A DNA stretch of 47,420 nt from Sphingobacterium sp. (GTDB taxonomy: Bacteria > Bacteroidota > Bacteroidia > Sphingobacteriales > Sphingobacteriaceae), in assembly GCA_031277685.1 (NCBI GenBank), contig JAITLV010000092.1:1-47420 (forward strand), given 5' to 3'. The first letter of the stretch is position 1; each line of letters begins with the position of its first letter. Below the pieces are notes generated by a model that did not search any database, was not told the DNA's origin, and was given only the letters and a program-made list of their open reading frames with translations. This document shows positions 7,476 to 15,815 of the stretch, piece after piece. The position numbers were made by a program, and so were the translations under genes.

Positions 7476-8954
7476 ATGAAAAACCCTATTTTGCACGCAT
7501 TACGATGCTGTGCGCTCCTTAGTTTTCTATTCAGTTTTACCTCCTATGCTCAAAATTCTAGGTCGTCAGCTTCAAAACAGCATTCAGGGAATGGAAAGAG
7601 CAGCCCCAAACAGGTCGATATCTATGTAGCAGGATCATGTTACAATGAGAATACACAAAAGCACACTGCTGTATACTGGAAAAATGGCCAGCCGGTAGCA
7701 CTTACTGATGGGCAGACTGATGCTGAAGCGGTCTGCATGGCTATTTCAGGGAATGATATTTATGTAGCGGGCAATAGTCTTGGGCAGGCCGTATATTGGA
7801 AAAATGGACAGGAGATAAAGTTGGAAAAAGATGAAAGAGCATCCAATCATGCTTATTCCATTATGGTTAAAAATGGCGACGTATATGTATCTGGTTTTTA
7901 TAGATATAGGTCCTCTGACGGAGAATGGCATGACTTAGCTAGGTACTGGAAAAACGGGCACCTCGTTGAGCTACCTGTCGGCAGTAATGATTTTAGCTAT
8001 GCCAAATCCATATCCGCAGTAAATGATGATCTATATATTATCGGGCGAGCAACTGACAACTACGACGATTTATACTGGAAAAACGGCCAAATACAAGAGA
8101 CCATCAATGAATTAAAAGTGGTGTCTGGTATTTCCCAAATGCAGGGAAATGTATATGCGGTAGGAGCAACGCAAATCGGGCAACCTGGATACTGGAAAAA
8201 CGGGCGTACCGAAAGCCTGTCTGGTATACTTGGCTTGGCGACCTGTATTGCTGTATCAGGCAATGATGTCTATATAGCCGGTGTTGACGACAGTAATGGA
8301 AACGGCTATACACTTGATGGAAGAGGTTATATAGATGAAGGTGATATCGGCAAATGTTGGAAAAATGGACAACTGCTGGCGAATCTCAAAGATACAGAAT
8401 ATACGATTTATAAACCGCTTTCCATGGCGGTGTCGGGTAATGATGTGTATATTGTGGGGTATGCCACTGATGGCAGAAATATAGCGCCCCCTAAAATAAT
8501 GAAGAATGGTCAAATCATAAAATTACCTAAGATTGAAGGGAGTTCATGGTCTGAAACAAACTTCGTAATATCGAGCGAGGGAAGTGAGAATAGGGCGGCA
8601 CGGCAAAATAGAGTAAATCAAGAGAATGATAATGCCGATGTGCCTCAAATTCTTGAACCTAAAAACTATGCCGTTATGGATCAATTTCCCCGCACGACTA
8701 AAGTTGTATGGACACCAGTGGCGAAGGCAACAGAATATGAGTTAATTGTTGAATACACTATTGTTCCTGGAGGTGGTCATCATAGTTTCGATGAGGCTGT
8801 TAATTTTTATCCGTATTTAAGTCGTAAAACCCAATCCAATACGATAACTTTTGATGGGGATGGTTCATGCGTGCATCGGTATAAAATACGGGCAATAAAT
8901 AAGGATAAAATCATATCGACAACAAATTGGTCCTTTATTGAGTATTTACGTTAA
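7476..8954 (+). CDS. secreted protein with seven WKNG repeats (propeller-like) and an Fn3-like end
   Basis: A signal peptide (residues 1-25, ending SYAQN) leads to a repeat region at about residues 45-370. A unit of about 45 residues occurs seven times, alternating an I-S-G-N-D-(I/V)-Y-V-(A/V)-G type strand with a (Y/C)-W-K-N-G-(Q/H/R) strand-turn. The seventh repeat is reduced to MKNG. Seven four-strand units suggest a seven-bladed beta-propeller. After a polar linker, residues about 390-492 look like a fibronectin-III-like sandwich (TTKVVWTPVAKATEYELIVE). No catalytic residues are evident, so a surface binding or adhesion role is an inference. Confidence 0.6.
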   Translation: MKNPILHALRCCALLSFLFSFTSYAQNSRSSASKQHSGNGKSSPKQVDIYVAGSCYNENTQKHTAVYWKNGQPVALTDGQTDAEAVCMAISGNDIYVAGNSLGQAVYWKNGQEIKLEKDERASNHAYSIMVKNGDVYVSGFYRYRSSDGEWHDLARYWKNGHLVELPVGSNDFSYAKSISAVNDDLYIIGRATDNYDDLYWKNGQIQETINELKVVSGISQMQGNVYAVGATQIGQPGYWKNGRTESLSGILGLATCIAVSGNDVYIAGVDDSNGNGYTLDGRGYIDEGDIGKCWKNGQLLANLKDTEYTIYKPLSMAVSGNDVYIVGYATDGRNIAPPKIMKNGQIIKLPKIEGSSWSETNFVISSEGSENRAARQNRVNQENDNADVPQILEPKNYAVMDQFPRTTKVVWTPVAKATEYELIVEYTIVPGGGHHSFDEAVNFYPYLSRKTQSNTITFDGDGSCVHRYKIRAINKDKIISTTNWSFIEYLR

Positions 8955-9001
8955 AATTGTTAAGGTTTAATAAAATAGATTTAATACCAATTTTAAAACC
9001 A

Positions 9002-9121
9002 ATGGAATTATTGTTCAAATTTGACAGTCTGGAAATGCATTATGATGAGAGTCGTCTATACCATGAATTTGTCCTAACTGTAACTTTAAGGCGGAAAGCA
9101 AAGCTAAATACAACTAAATAA
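9002..9121 (+). CDS. 39-aa small ORF, possibly a remnant
   Basis: An ATG at 9002 opens an uninterrupted 39-codon frame with a balanced composition (LLFKFDSLEMHYDESR, then VLTVTLRR). It could be a small gene or the N-terminal scrap of a larger beta-strand protein. There is no recognisable family and no clear ribosome binding site. The remainder of 8955-9286 shows nothing else I can support. Confidence 0.3.
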   Translation: MELLFKFDSLEMHYDESRLYHEFVLTVTLRRKAKLNTTK

Positions 9122-9286
9122 CAAATAGGACGGAATACCCTCGAATTCGAAATGTACAATTGCGTGATAGAAACGCTTAAGTAACACGTCTAGGCAATAT
9201 GTGTGATGCTATTTTCGGACTATGATAGGCTTAATACCTCCGATTACATATAAAAAATGAGAAACCCTATAAATCTATATCGTATA

Positions 9287-9315
9287 CAATATTACTAATA
9301 TTATTAGTAATATTG
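9287..9315. promoter_or_regulatory. perfect 14-bp-arm palindrome just before a start codon
   Basis: The arms CAATATTACTAATA and TATTAGTAATATTG are exact reverse complements around one central T. The element ends 4 bases before the ATG of the 9320 gene, so it occupies the position of the translation leader or operator. It has no G-C core and no following T-run, which argues against a terminator. A dimeric repressor operator or an mRNA hairpin that masks the start are the likeliest roles. Confidence 0.6.
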
Positions 9316-9319
9316 TAAA

Positions 9320-9793
9320 ATGAAACCGCTAGAAATCTTTTGCCGAAATCGGGTACTGTACGCTCAAATTACCGTGCATGATAAAAGCATGGGCATGAAA
9401 GATTATCATCTTTACAACAAAAATGGTCTTGCTTTTTATGTTTTCAGGAAATCTCAAGGAGTGTGGCAATTGGCATTCGGTGTACTTGCCGATGACATCA
9501 AGGAAGCGTGCATTGACGCCCTTATACTTCGCTTTGATACAGATGTGCCTGAGTTGTTTTATCATCATGGAAAACGCCAGGTCGTGGAAGTTCGGGCCAA
9601 GAAATACAGCCTTTGGCATATTTATCTCAATAATGCTTATGTAGGAAGTATTCAATATTACACCTTCACTAAACAGTTCAATTACCACCTTGAAGACAAT
9701 TGCTTATTGACCGATGATCACGTGCAAAAATATATAGCCCTGATACAACGTGGGGAATTAAAGTGGATAAAGGACGATACTTTAGCATTTTAA
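9320..9793 (+). CDS. hypothetical 157-aa cytoplasmic protein
   Basis: I do not recognise this protein. It has no signal peptide and no membrane helix, and is rich in Tyr, His and aromatic residues in alternating beta-like patterns (KDYHLYNKNGLAFYVF, then LWHIYLNNAYVGSIQYY). Near the middle is a segment, ADDIKEACIDALILRF, that looks like one amphipathic helix. The start is fixed by the only ATG after the palindrome. It converges on the AraC gene ending at 9818. Its control probably involves the 29-base palindrome immediately upstream. Confidence 0.5.
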   Translation: MKPLEIFCRNRVLYAQITVHDKSMGMKDYHLYNKNGLAFYVFRKSQGVWQLAFGVLADDIKEACIDALILRFDTDVPELFYHHGKRQVVEVRAKKYSLWHIYLNNAYVGSIQYYTFTKQFNYHLEDNCLLTDDHVQKYIALIQRGELKWIKDDTLAF

Positions 9794-9817
9794 GCTTGCA
9801 GGTTTTTCTTATCTCGT

Positions 9818-10684
9818 TTATAGCTGCAACCTATACTCGCTTGGTGTAAGTCCAATTAGCTTTTTTACATAACGGGTAAAGAATGAATAACTTGAGAATC
9901 CCATTTCATTTGCGATTTCGGAGATATTCATGTTTTTGTTATCCAATAGAATTATTATCCTTTCTTTCGTGTAGCGTTGTATCCATTGTGATGCAGTAAT
10001 TCCCGTATTTAACTTACAAACCTGATTAAGATATTTCGGGGTTATATTTAATTTATTGCTATAGAATTTTACTTCACGTTCAGTCATACAATTTTCTTCG
10101 ACCAACTGTAAAAAACGTTCGTATAAAGTTCCACTCTGTAGGGTGCGTTTACGCCTTTCGAGCTGATCGATAAAAATATCCCACATTTCCAAAATAAAAA
10201 GCTGCATTTGCAGATCGAGAATTTCATCATAAAAACGATTCGATACCTCCAGCGACTTACGATATAATGAACTGAAATTTTCAAGGATTCTTTCCTTGTC
10301 CTTCTTATCAGGATGTAGCATCGGATTTATCCTGTGGTGGATAATTGCGTCAATTCCAGTGTTTAAACTGGGGAAATTATTGGTTAAGAGGTCCTTTTCA
10401 ACAAATAGTACCGTCGCCTTGAAATTATTTGAGAGTGCGAATTCGGTAATCTCATTATCTGCCAGCAAAAAAATAAAATCTCCACTCTTGCACTCAAAAG
10501 ATCTTCCGTTATACAAAAAGTTTGCGCTGCCACGCTGGCAGTAGATATGGCTATGAAAACGAGATGTATAATCTGGTGGAAAGTTTCCTGTGTCTGTTGC
10601 TGTCAATAATAAGATTTTTTGCTGATGATCAGTCTCCATAAGATCTGCGGTTTGAACACTATAAAAATACGTAATATTTGACAT
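9818..10684 (-). CDS. AraC family regulator with cupin-like N-terminal domain
   Basis: The 288-residue protein has an N-terminal sensor region with cupin-type strands (SRFHSHIYCQRGSANFLYNG, then SFECKSGDFIFL) and a C-terminal AraC domain at about 185-288. The second helix-turn-helix is the canonical ISEIANEMGFSSYSFFTRYVKKLIGLTPSEYR. It is divergent from the DHA1 exporter starting at 10762, with a shared intergenic region of 77 bases, so it is the probable regulator of the exporter-MBL transcription unit. The ligand is unknown. Confidence 0.88.
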   Translation of the reverse strand: MSNITYFYSVQTADLMETDHQQKILLLTATDTGNFPPDYTSRFHSHIYCQRGSANFLYNGRSFECKSGDFIFLLADNEITEFALSNNFKATVLFVEKDLLTNNFPSLNTGIDAIIHHRINPMLHPDKKDKERILENFSSLYRKSLEVSNRFYDEILDLQMQLFILEMWDIFIDQLERRKRTLQSGTLYERFLQLVEENCMTEREVKFYSNKLNITPKYLNQVCKLNTGITASQWIQRYTKERIIILLDNKNMNISEIANEMGFSSYSFFTRYVKKLIGLTPSEYRLQL

Positions 10685-10726
10685 AATTTCTGATTTATTT
10701 GTAACAAAAGAAACATTGCTGCATTT

Positions 10727-10734
10727 TACTTTTG
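10727..10734 (+). promoter_or_regulatory. putative -7 box of the exporter operon
   Basis: TACTTTTG fits TAnnTTTG and ends 27 bases before the ATG at 10762, inside the divergent AraC-exporter region. The matching -33 box is not clear at the usual spacing, which fits an activator-dependent promoter. Confidence 0.4.
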
Positions 10735-10761
10735 TACCATCATTTTAATCAAATTAAAAGC

Positions 10762-11961
10762 ATGAATCAAAATAGTAACATAATCAATTTGCAGAAGGAG
10801 GAAACGGATATGCAATTTCCCTTATGGAATGCAGTCTTTGCAGTGGCTCTGGCAGTTGCAGGTTTAATCACATCCGAATTTTTGCCGGTTAGCTTACTTA
10901 CCCCAATGGCTGAAGATATTGGGATAAGTGAAGGAATGGCAGGACAGACTATAGCTGTTACTGCCGGGGTCGCAATGATTTCAAGTCTTCTTATTTCTTC
11001 GGTAATGGGCACCATAAATCGAAGAAAGGTTTTACTTGCTTTTGCTATACTTCAGATTGCAGCAAACCTACTGGTATTCTTTGCCCCCAATTTTATTGTG
11101 CTCCTGATCGGAAGGTTTTTGCTGGGGCTGGGGCTAGGAGGTTTTTGGGCGATGCTCGCAGCGACAGCAATGCGCTTGGTTCCAGAAAAAGATGTACCAA
11201 AAGCCTTGTCTATAATTTATGCCTCAGTGTCATTGGCGACTGTGGTCGCAGCTCCGATGGGCAGTTTTCTTGGTCATCTTATCGGATGGAGAAATGTATT
11301 TCTTCTGGCATCAGGTCTGGGTCTTATGGCTTTCATCTGGCAAGCTTTCACTCTACCATCAATGCCAGTAGAGAAAGCCGCTAAATTAAGTACGTTATTG
11401 AAAGTCATAAAACGCCCTGTGGTAAAATGGGGGATGATAGGAACGATGTTTTCGTTTATGGCCTATGCTACGCTGTTTACCTATTTACGCCCCTTTTTAG
11501 AAAAGGTAACAGGTCTGGATGTCAATTATCTGTCTTTGGTACTGCTTGGCTTTGGACTTGCAAACTTATTAGGTGCCGGCATTGCACGTTATCTTCTTGC
11601 CTGGAACCTGTACCTTGCTTTAGCGGTTGTGCTATTTGTGATGGGCATTTCTGCAGCAGGTTTGGTCCTGTTTGGAATGCTAAATCCGGTTGCTGCACTA
11701 TTGATAGGCTTATGGGGAATGGGGCTTGGTGTGGTGCAATTGGGCTGGACAGCATGGCTCACCCGTACAGTCCCCGATGAAGTTGAAAGCGCGGGTGGTC
11801 TTCAAATCGGGATTATTCAGTTAGCTATTATGGCCGGAGCGGCCATTGGGGGGATAGTTTTCGATTATACAAGTGTAAAAGGGGTATTTACAACCAGTAG
11901 CATGGTTGCCATACTTGCTGTACTGGCAGTCATATTGACTTCACAAAAATCTTTTAAATAG
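10762..11961 (+). CDS. MFS transporter, DHA1/NepI-like efflux family
   Basis: The 399-residue inner-membrane protein has about twelve TM helices. An opening segment, EFLPVSLLTPMAEDIGISEGMAGQ, is characteristic of the DHA1 group that contains the E. coli purine-ribonucleoside exporter NepI and arabinose-type efflux permeases. I chose the ATG at 10762 because it gives an N-terminal tail of the same length as in NepI. An in-frame ATG at 10810 has AGGAGG upstream and is the alternative. The next gene starts at the base after the stop codon, so the MBL enzyme is translationally coupled. The substrate is unknown. Divergence from an AraC regulator suggests inducible export. Confidence 0.85.
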   Translation: MNQNSNIINLQKEETDMQFPLWNAVFAVALAVAGLITSEFLPVSLLTPMAEDIGISEGMAGQTIAVTAGVAMISSLLISSVMGTINRRKVLLAFAILQIAANLLVFFAPNFIVLLIGRFLLGLGLGGFWAMLAATAMRLVPEKDVPKALSIIYASVSLATVVAAPMGSFLGHLIGWRNVFLLASGLGLMAFIWQAFTLPSMPVEKAAKLSTLLKVIKRPVVKWGMIGTMFSFMAYATLFTYLRPFLEKVTGLDVNYLSLVLLGFGLANLLGAGIARYLLAWNLYLALAVVLFVMGISAAGLVLFGMLNPVAALLIGLWGMGLGVVQLGWTAWLTRTVPDEVESAGGLQIGIIQLAIMAGAAIGGIVFDYTSVKGVFTTSSMVAILAVLAVILTSQKSFK

Positions 11962-12975
11962 ATGAATCGTAGAGAATTAATTAAAAAGACAGCCTTGGCT
12001 GCAGGCTTGGGAATATTTTCGTCTGATCTTGTTTTCGGGCAGAAGGAACCACACATTTTATCCGGTGCTAACAGCATGGTCGCAGAGCCACAAAGATTGG
12101 AACTGGGCGATCTGGAAATCTTTATACTTTCAGACGGTTTCCTCCGCTTGAGCAACTTAAATGCATTTTCATCACGTGCGGATATCGGGGTCATGAAGAA
12201 TATCCTCCATGACAATTTTAGAAGTGAAGATTTTATCGATACGGGAATGAATATCCCATTGGTCAGGACAAAGGATCGACTTGTTCTCATAGACAGTGGC
12301 ATGGGAATATTCTCCAATGAGATGAACGGTAAGTTACTTGACTGCCTAAGTAATGCTGGTATTAAACCGGAACAGATAACTGATATTTTTATTTCACATG
12401 CCCACATTGACCACATCGGAGGATTGGTGGATAAAAATAACAATCTGGTATTTCAGCGTGCAAAACATCATATTGCACAAATAGAGTTCGAATTTTGGAT
12501 GAATGCCGGGCTGGAGGATTTTAAAAACAGTGATTTGTCGAAAAATCCCAAAAACTTGCTTTTTGAAATTGATGCTGCCAAACGTATTCTCTCTGCCATT
12601 AAGCCAAACCTCCTGTATTTTGATTATCAGAATTCCCTGTATGAACATTTTACTTTTGAACTGGTCGGGGGACATACACCGGGAATGACATTTATAAACA
12701 TACGTTCAGGCGATAAACAATTTACCTACATCGCGGACCAGGCACATTCTGATGTGTTGTTATTTCCGTATCCGGAATGGGGATTCTTTGCAGACACAGA
12801 TATTGATCTGGCGATATCATCGAGAAAAAAAATGAATAAACAGTTATCCAAATCACGGGTTGCTACCATAGGATATCACCTTCCGTATCCGGGAATCGGA
12901 TTTATAAAGAAAGAATACGACAGGTACCACTGGAATCCCCTTGTACAATTTACGATCGGTTCAATTCATCTATAA
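11962..12975 (+). CDS. exported metallo-beta-lactamase-fold hydrolase
   Basis: The 337-residue protein opens with a Tat-like or Sec-like leader (MNRRELIKKTALAAGLGIF), then an MBL domain. Visible zinc motifs are HAHIDHIGG near residues 145-153 (HxHxDH), a GGHTPGM His further on and an ADQAH Asp. The order fits quorum-quenching or lactonase-like and general MBL-fold hydrolases. The start ATG abuts the stop of the exporter gene. A shared role in modifying and exporting a small molecule is inferred from this coupling. The leader has RRE rather than a full twin-arginine SRRxFLK motif, so Tat export is uncertain. Confidence 0.82.
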   Translation: MNRRELIKKTALAAGLGIFSSDLVFGQKEPHILSGANSMVAEPQRLELGDLEIFILSDGFLRLSNLNAFSSRADIGVMKNILHDNFRSEDFIDTGMNIPLVRTKDRLVLIDSGMGIFSNEMNGKLLDCLSNAGIKPEQITDIFISHAHIDHIGGLVDKNNNLVFQRAKHHIAQIEFEFWMNAGLEDFKNSDLSKNPKNLLFEIDAAKRILSAIKPNLLYFDYQNSLYEHFTFELVGGHTPGMTFINIRSGDKQFTYIADQAHSDVLLFPYPEWGFFADTDIDLAISSRKKMNKQLSKSRVATIGYHLPYPGIGFIKKEYDRYHWNPLVQFTIGSIHL

Positions 12976-13056
12976 AGGTAAAAACAATAAATACTCAGGT
13001 TTCATATTTGACAATATTTCCGATAATAATGTAATAAAAGTGAAATTCTGAACTTA

Positions 13057-13064
13057 TAATTTTG
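13057..13064 (+). promoter_or_regulatory. putative -7 box of the hydrolase gene
   Basis: TAATTTTG fits TAnnTTTG and ends 22 bases before the ATG at 13087, suggesting the hydrolase has its own promoter in addition to any readthrough from the exporter operon. Confidence 0.4.
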
Positions 13065-13086
13065 TACTGTAATAAAAGAAAAATTA

Positions 13087-14166
13087 ATGAAAACATTATC
13101 AATATTTACCGCATTGCTGCTTCTGTCTTTGGGACATGTTAGTGGTCAGTCAAAAAATACGAACAGTATGGACAGAAAAATAAAGATGGAAAAAATATCT
13201 TCCAAAACATTCACGACCTTTCAGGTTGCCCAGGACGTGGAAATGTACAGGGTTTCATTTCCAAACCAATATCATATGAGAGTTGTGGGACACCTGTTCA
13301 TATCCAAAAATTTAGACAAAAATAAGAAACATGCAGCCATTGTTGTAGGACATCCAATGGGTGCCGTTAAAGAACAGAGCGCCGATGTGTACGCATCAAA
13401 ATTGGCGGAGCGGGGATTTGCCACATTGGCTGTCGACCTTTCATTTTGGGGTGAGAGTGATGGTGTGCCCAAAAATGCGATATTACCGGATCTTTACAGC
13501 GAGAGTTTTAATGCTGCAGTCGATTTTTTAGGTACCAGACCCTTTATAGATCGTGACAATATCGGAGTTCTTGGGGTTTGCGGAAGTGGAGGGTTTGTGG
13601 TAAGTGCTGCGAAGATAGATCCAAGAATGAAGGCAATTGCAACGGTGAGTATGTATGATATGGGAGCTGTCACAAGAAATGGATATGGTAAAGCACGCAG
13701 TGTAGAAGAGCGTAAAGAGTTGATCGCAAAAGCAGCTGAACAGCGCTATGAAGAATTTAATTCAGGAAAACAGATCTACATGAATTATTTACCGGTCGAT
13801 CTACCGAAAGATGCAGATCCCGTCACCGCGATGTACTGGGATTTCTACAGAACAAAAAGAGGAATACATATTCCAAGCGGAAGAACATTGGAAACTACGC
13901 AGAATAGAACCTTGGTTGGGGAAATGAAATTCAATAATTTCTACCCTTTCAATGATATCGAAACGATCTCACCAAGACCTATGCTATTTATAGCCGGAGA
14001 TAAGGCCCACTCTTTAGAGTTTAGTCAGGAAGCATATAAGCTTGCCGCAGAGCCTAAAGAATTATATCTGGTAAAGGATGCCAATCATACAGATCTATAT
14101 GATAACGTTACCGGCAAAGCACCGTTTGATAAACTGGAATCTTTCTTTAAAAAATATCTAAAATAA
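13087..14166 (+). CDS. exported alpha/beta hydrolase, cysteine-type nucleophile elbow
   Basis: The 359-residue protein has a short signal peptide (to about residue 20) and an alpha/beta-hydrolase domain. HAAIVVGHPMGAVKEQ forms the oxyanion region. GVCGSGGF is the nucleophile elbow, in which Cys takes the place of Ser as in dienelactone hydrolases. Near the C-terminus LFIAGDKAHS and KDANHTDLYD give the acid and the His. Close relatives are annotated as dienelactone-hydrolase-like or YcjY-like enzymes of unknown substrate. The gene has its own -7 box and a strong terminator. It sits between the exporter-MBL pair and an HxlR regulator, which suggests detoxification of small electrophilic compounds. 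Confidence 0.8.
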   Translation: MKTLSIFTALLLLSLGHVSGQSKNTNSMDRKIKMEKISSKTFTTFQVAQDVEMYRVSFPNQYHMRVVGHLFISKNLDKNKKHAAIVVGHPMGAVKEQSADVYASKLAERGFATLAVDLSFWGESDGVPKNAILPDLYSESFNAAVDFLGTRPFIDRDNIGVLGVCGSGGFVVSAAKIDPRMKAIATVSMYDMGAVTRNGYGKARSVEERKELIAKAAEQRYEEFNSGKQIYMNYLPVDLPKDADPVTAMYWDFYRTKRGIHIPSGRTLETTQNRTLVGEMKFNNFYPFNDIETISPRPMLFIAGDKAHSLEFSQEAYKLAAEPKELYLVKDANHTDLYDNVTGKAPFDKLESFFKKYLK

Positions 14167-14196
14167 AGACATGTAAGGATTTTCCCCATTTTCTAT

Positions 14197-14226
14197 AAAG
14201 CTGCTGATTCCAAAGCAGCTTTTTTT
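14197..14226 (+). terminator. rho-independent terminator after the hydrolase gene
   Basis: AAAGCTGCT pairs perfectly with AGCAGCTTT around an 8-base loop and runs into seven consecutive T residues, starting 31 bases after the stop codon. Confidence 0.85.
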
Positions 14227-14325
14227 CATTGAAAAAAATCAAAGATAATTTTGAATTCTTATGATCAATTCAGGAACAATTGGCTACTGTATGAGAGTAA
14301 TTTATCTTAAGTATTAAATTACCTT

Positions 14326-14727
14326 TTACTCCTTTTTATCAGCGGAAGACCTTTCGCTCTTTATTTTCGTCCTATGCTGGATTCCCCATCTTGTCATTGC
14401 ACCAACAAGTTCTTCCAGTGTATGACTGTATGGTAACAGCTCGTATTCGATCAGTACGGGATAGCCTACGGATACTTTCTTTACGATAAAACCATTAAGT
14501 TCAAGTTCCTTGAGCTCACTTGACAGCACCCTTGCGGAAATACCTTTGACCTGTTTTTGCAGTTCGCTGAAACGGTTATTTCCCCTTGCCATGGCGATGA
14601 TGATCATCAGTTTCCACTTTCCACCGACTACGTACAGCGTATCACTGACTGCATTCATTATGGTGTGGCATTCATCAGTGAACTCTTTGTTTTCCGCATT
14701 TATTTGATCAGGTTGCTTCATTTCCAT
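14326..14727 (-). CDS. HxlR family transcriptional regulator
   Basis: The 133-residue protein has the HxlR winged-helix signature: a GGKWKLMIII helix near residues 36-45, FSELQKQVKGISARVLSSELKELE as the recognition region, and GYPVLIEYELLPYSHTL as the wing. HxlR/MarR-like proteins usually sense reactive aldehydes, quinones or disulfide stress. It is divergent from the SnoaL-like gene at 15145. Two similar 19-base sites lie in the 417-base intergenic region, one close to each gene, and are likely binding sites. An alternative ATG two codons in is possible. Confidence 0.9.
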   Translation of the reverse strand: MEMKQPDQINAENKEFTDECHTIMNAVSDTLYVVGGKWKLMIIIAMARGNNRFSELQKQVKGISARVLSSELKELELNGFIVKKVSVGYPVLIEYELLPYSHTLEELVGAMTRWGIQHRTKIKSERSSADKKE

Positions 14728-14750
14728 GCTGTTGATTATTTAAATATTAG

Positions 14751-14769
14751 CCGATAACCTTTTAGTAAC
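14751..14769. promoter_or_regulatory. putative HxlR operator 1
   Basis: CCGATAACCTTTTAGTAAC matches operator 2 at 16 of 19 positions and lies 24 bases before the HxlR start. It would suit autoregulation. Confidence 0.45.
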
Positions 14770-14926
14770 TGCTAATAAATTGTAAGCAAATTTACCATAA
14801 TTCTTCCATATAGTCCCCTTCAGGCAGCCCAATAAATCTTGGCCTCTGACACATCTGGAAAGGCTTTATAGCCTTTTTACTACGCTCAGTGCCAGAATCA
14901 AAGCTTCTTTATAACCTATTTATTAT

Positions 14927-14945
14927 CCGCTAACCTTTAGGTAAC
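14927..14945. promoter_or_regulatory. putative HxlR operator 2
   Basis: CCGCTAACCTTTAGGTAAC has partial dyad symmetry (TTACC/GGTTA type) and matches operator 1 at 16 of 19 positions. It lies about 200 bases upstream of the SnoaL-like gene. The rest of 14770-15144 shows no further gene. Confidence 0.45.
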
Positions 14946-15144
14946 AAGTCATAAAATGAGACCCGATATGATCTACTTTTGAACCGTCAAACAACAGAAA
15001 CAGTAAAAATGTAAAGGCTGCGCAACCATTAAAAACAAACAAAAGGGACTGATCTAAAAAGAAATCATAAGGCCTTATCTGAAGAGAAAAATTGAATTCA
15101 ATAATCAAACAAAACAAATTTTACAACAATAAATACAATTCATT

Positions 15145-15585
15145 ATGACACTAGAAATTTTAAAGGAAAAACAGGAGCTAAGAGATCTAATCGACAATTA
15201 TGCTTATCTGAGCGATGAGTGGAAAATTGCAGAGGTCATGCAGCTGTTTGCAGAGGACGTGACCTATAAGGTCTATATGGTCGGAAATCTGGTTGCCGAT
15301 GTATCGGGAAGGGATAATATGGAGCGCGATTTCAATATGCATGCGGCTCAGGTCAAGACCTATTTCACCCTAAACGGACAGCACACGGTAAATATTGACG
15401 GTGATACGGCGAGCGGTATATCATTCAGTCAGATCAAAATGGTAAGGGAAGTAGAAGGTAAGGATATCTTGACCGACTATTGCGTAAAATGTGAGGATTA
15501 TTATATTAAACGTGATGGGAGATGGGTGATCAAAGACAGAGTGGGGCATTTTTTGATCATAGAATCGAGACCGATTAATGTATAA
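15145..15585 (+). CDS. SnoaL-like (NTF2-fold) protein
   Basis: The 146-residue soluble protein shows the SnoaL/NTF2-like layout. An N-terminal helix (LRDLIDNYAYLSDEWK) leads to LFAEDVTYKVY, then a curved sheet that ends in GRWVIKDRVGHFLI. Family members are cyclases, dehydratases or ligand binders acting on small aromatic molecules. It is divergent from the HxlR regulator and probably its target, as found for many HxlR-linked enzymes. The catalytic residues cannot be fixed from sequence alone. Confidence 0.75.
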   Translation: MTLEILKEKQELRDLIDNYAYLSDEWKIAEVMQLFAEDVTYKVYMVGNLVADVSGRDNMERDFNMHAAQVKTYFTLNGQHTVNIDGDTASGISFSQIKMVREVEGKDILTDYCVKCEDYYIKRDGRWVIKDRVGHFLIIESRPINV

Positions 15586-15703
15586 GCAGAACCAACAGAT
15601 TACAAAATTGGACATAGATGCGAAATAGCGAGGTATTAATAATTATTGGGGAAGTACATTTTGATATATCCCCAAATTGCTGCAGTTATTTATATTAAAT
15701 TAA

Positions 15704-15733
15704 ATCCTCGAAGATTTTCAATTCTTCGGGGAT
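15704..15733. terminator. bidirectional terminator hairpin between convergent genes
   Basis: ATCCTCGAAGA pairs over all 11 positions (one G-T wobble) with TCTTCGGGGAT around an 8-base loop. It lies between the ends of the SnoaL-like gene (plus) and the reverse transcriptase (minus). The T-runs are short on both sides. Confidence 0.6.
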
Positions 15734-15815
15734 ATTTTAGGTCCAATTGTGATTTTACCCAAAAGACGATACTAGTAATTCGCAAAGCTAAGATAAAATG
15801 AATCCAATTTTTTTT

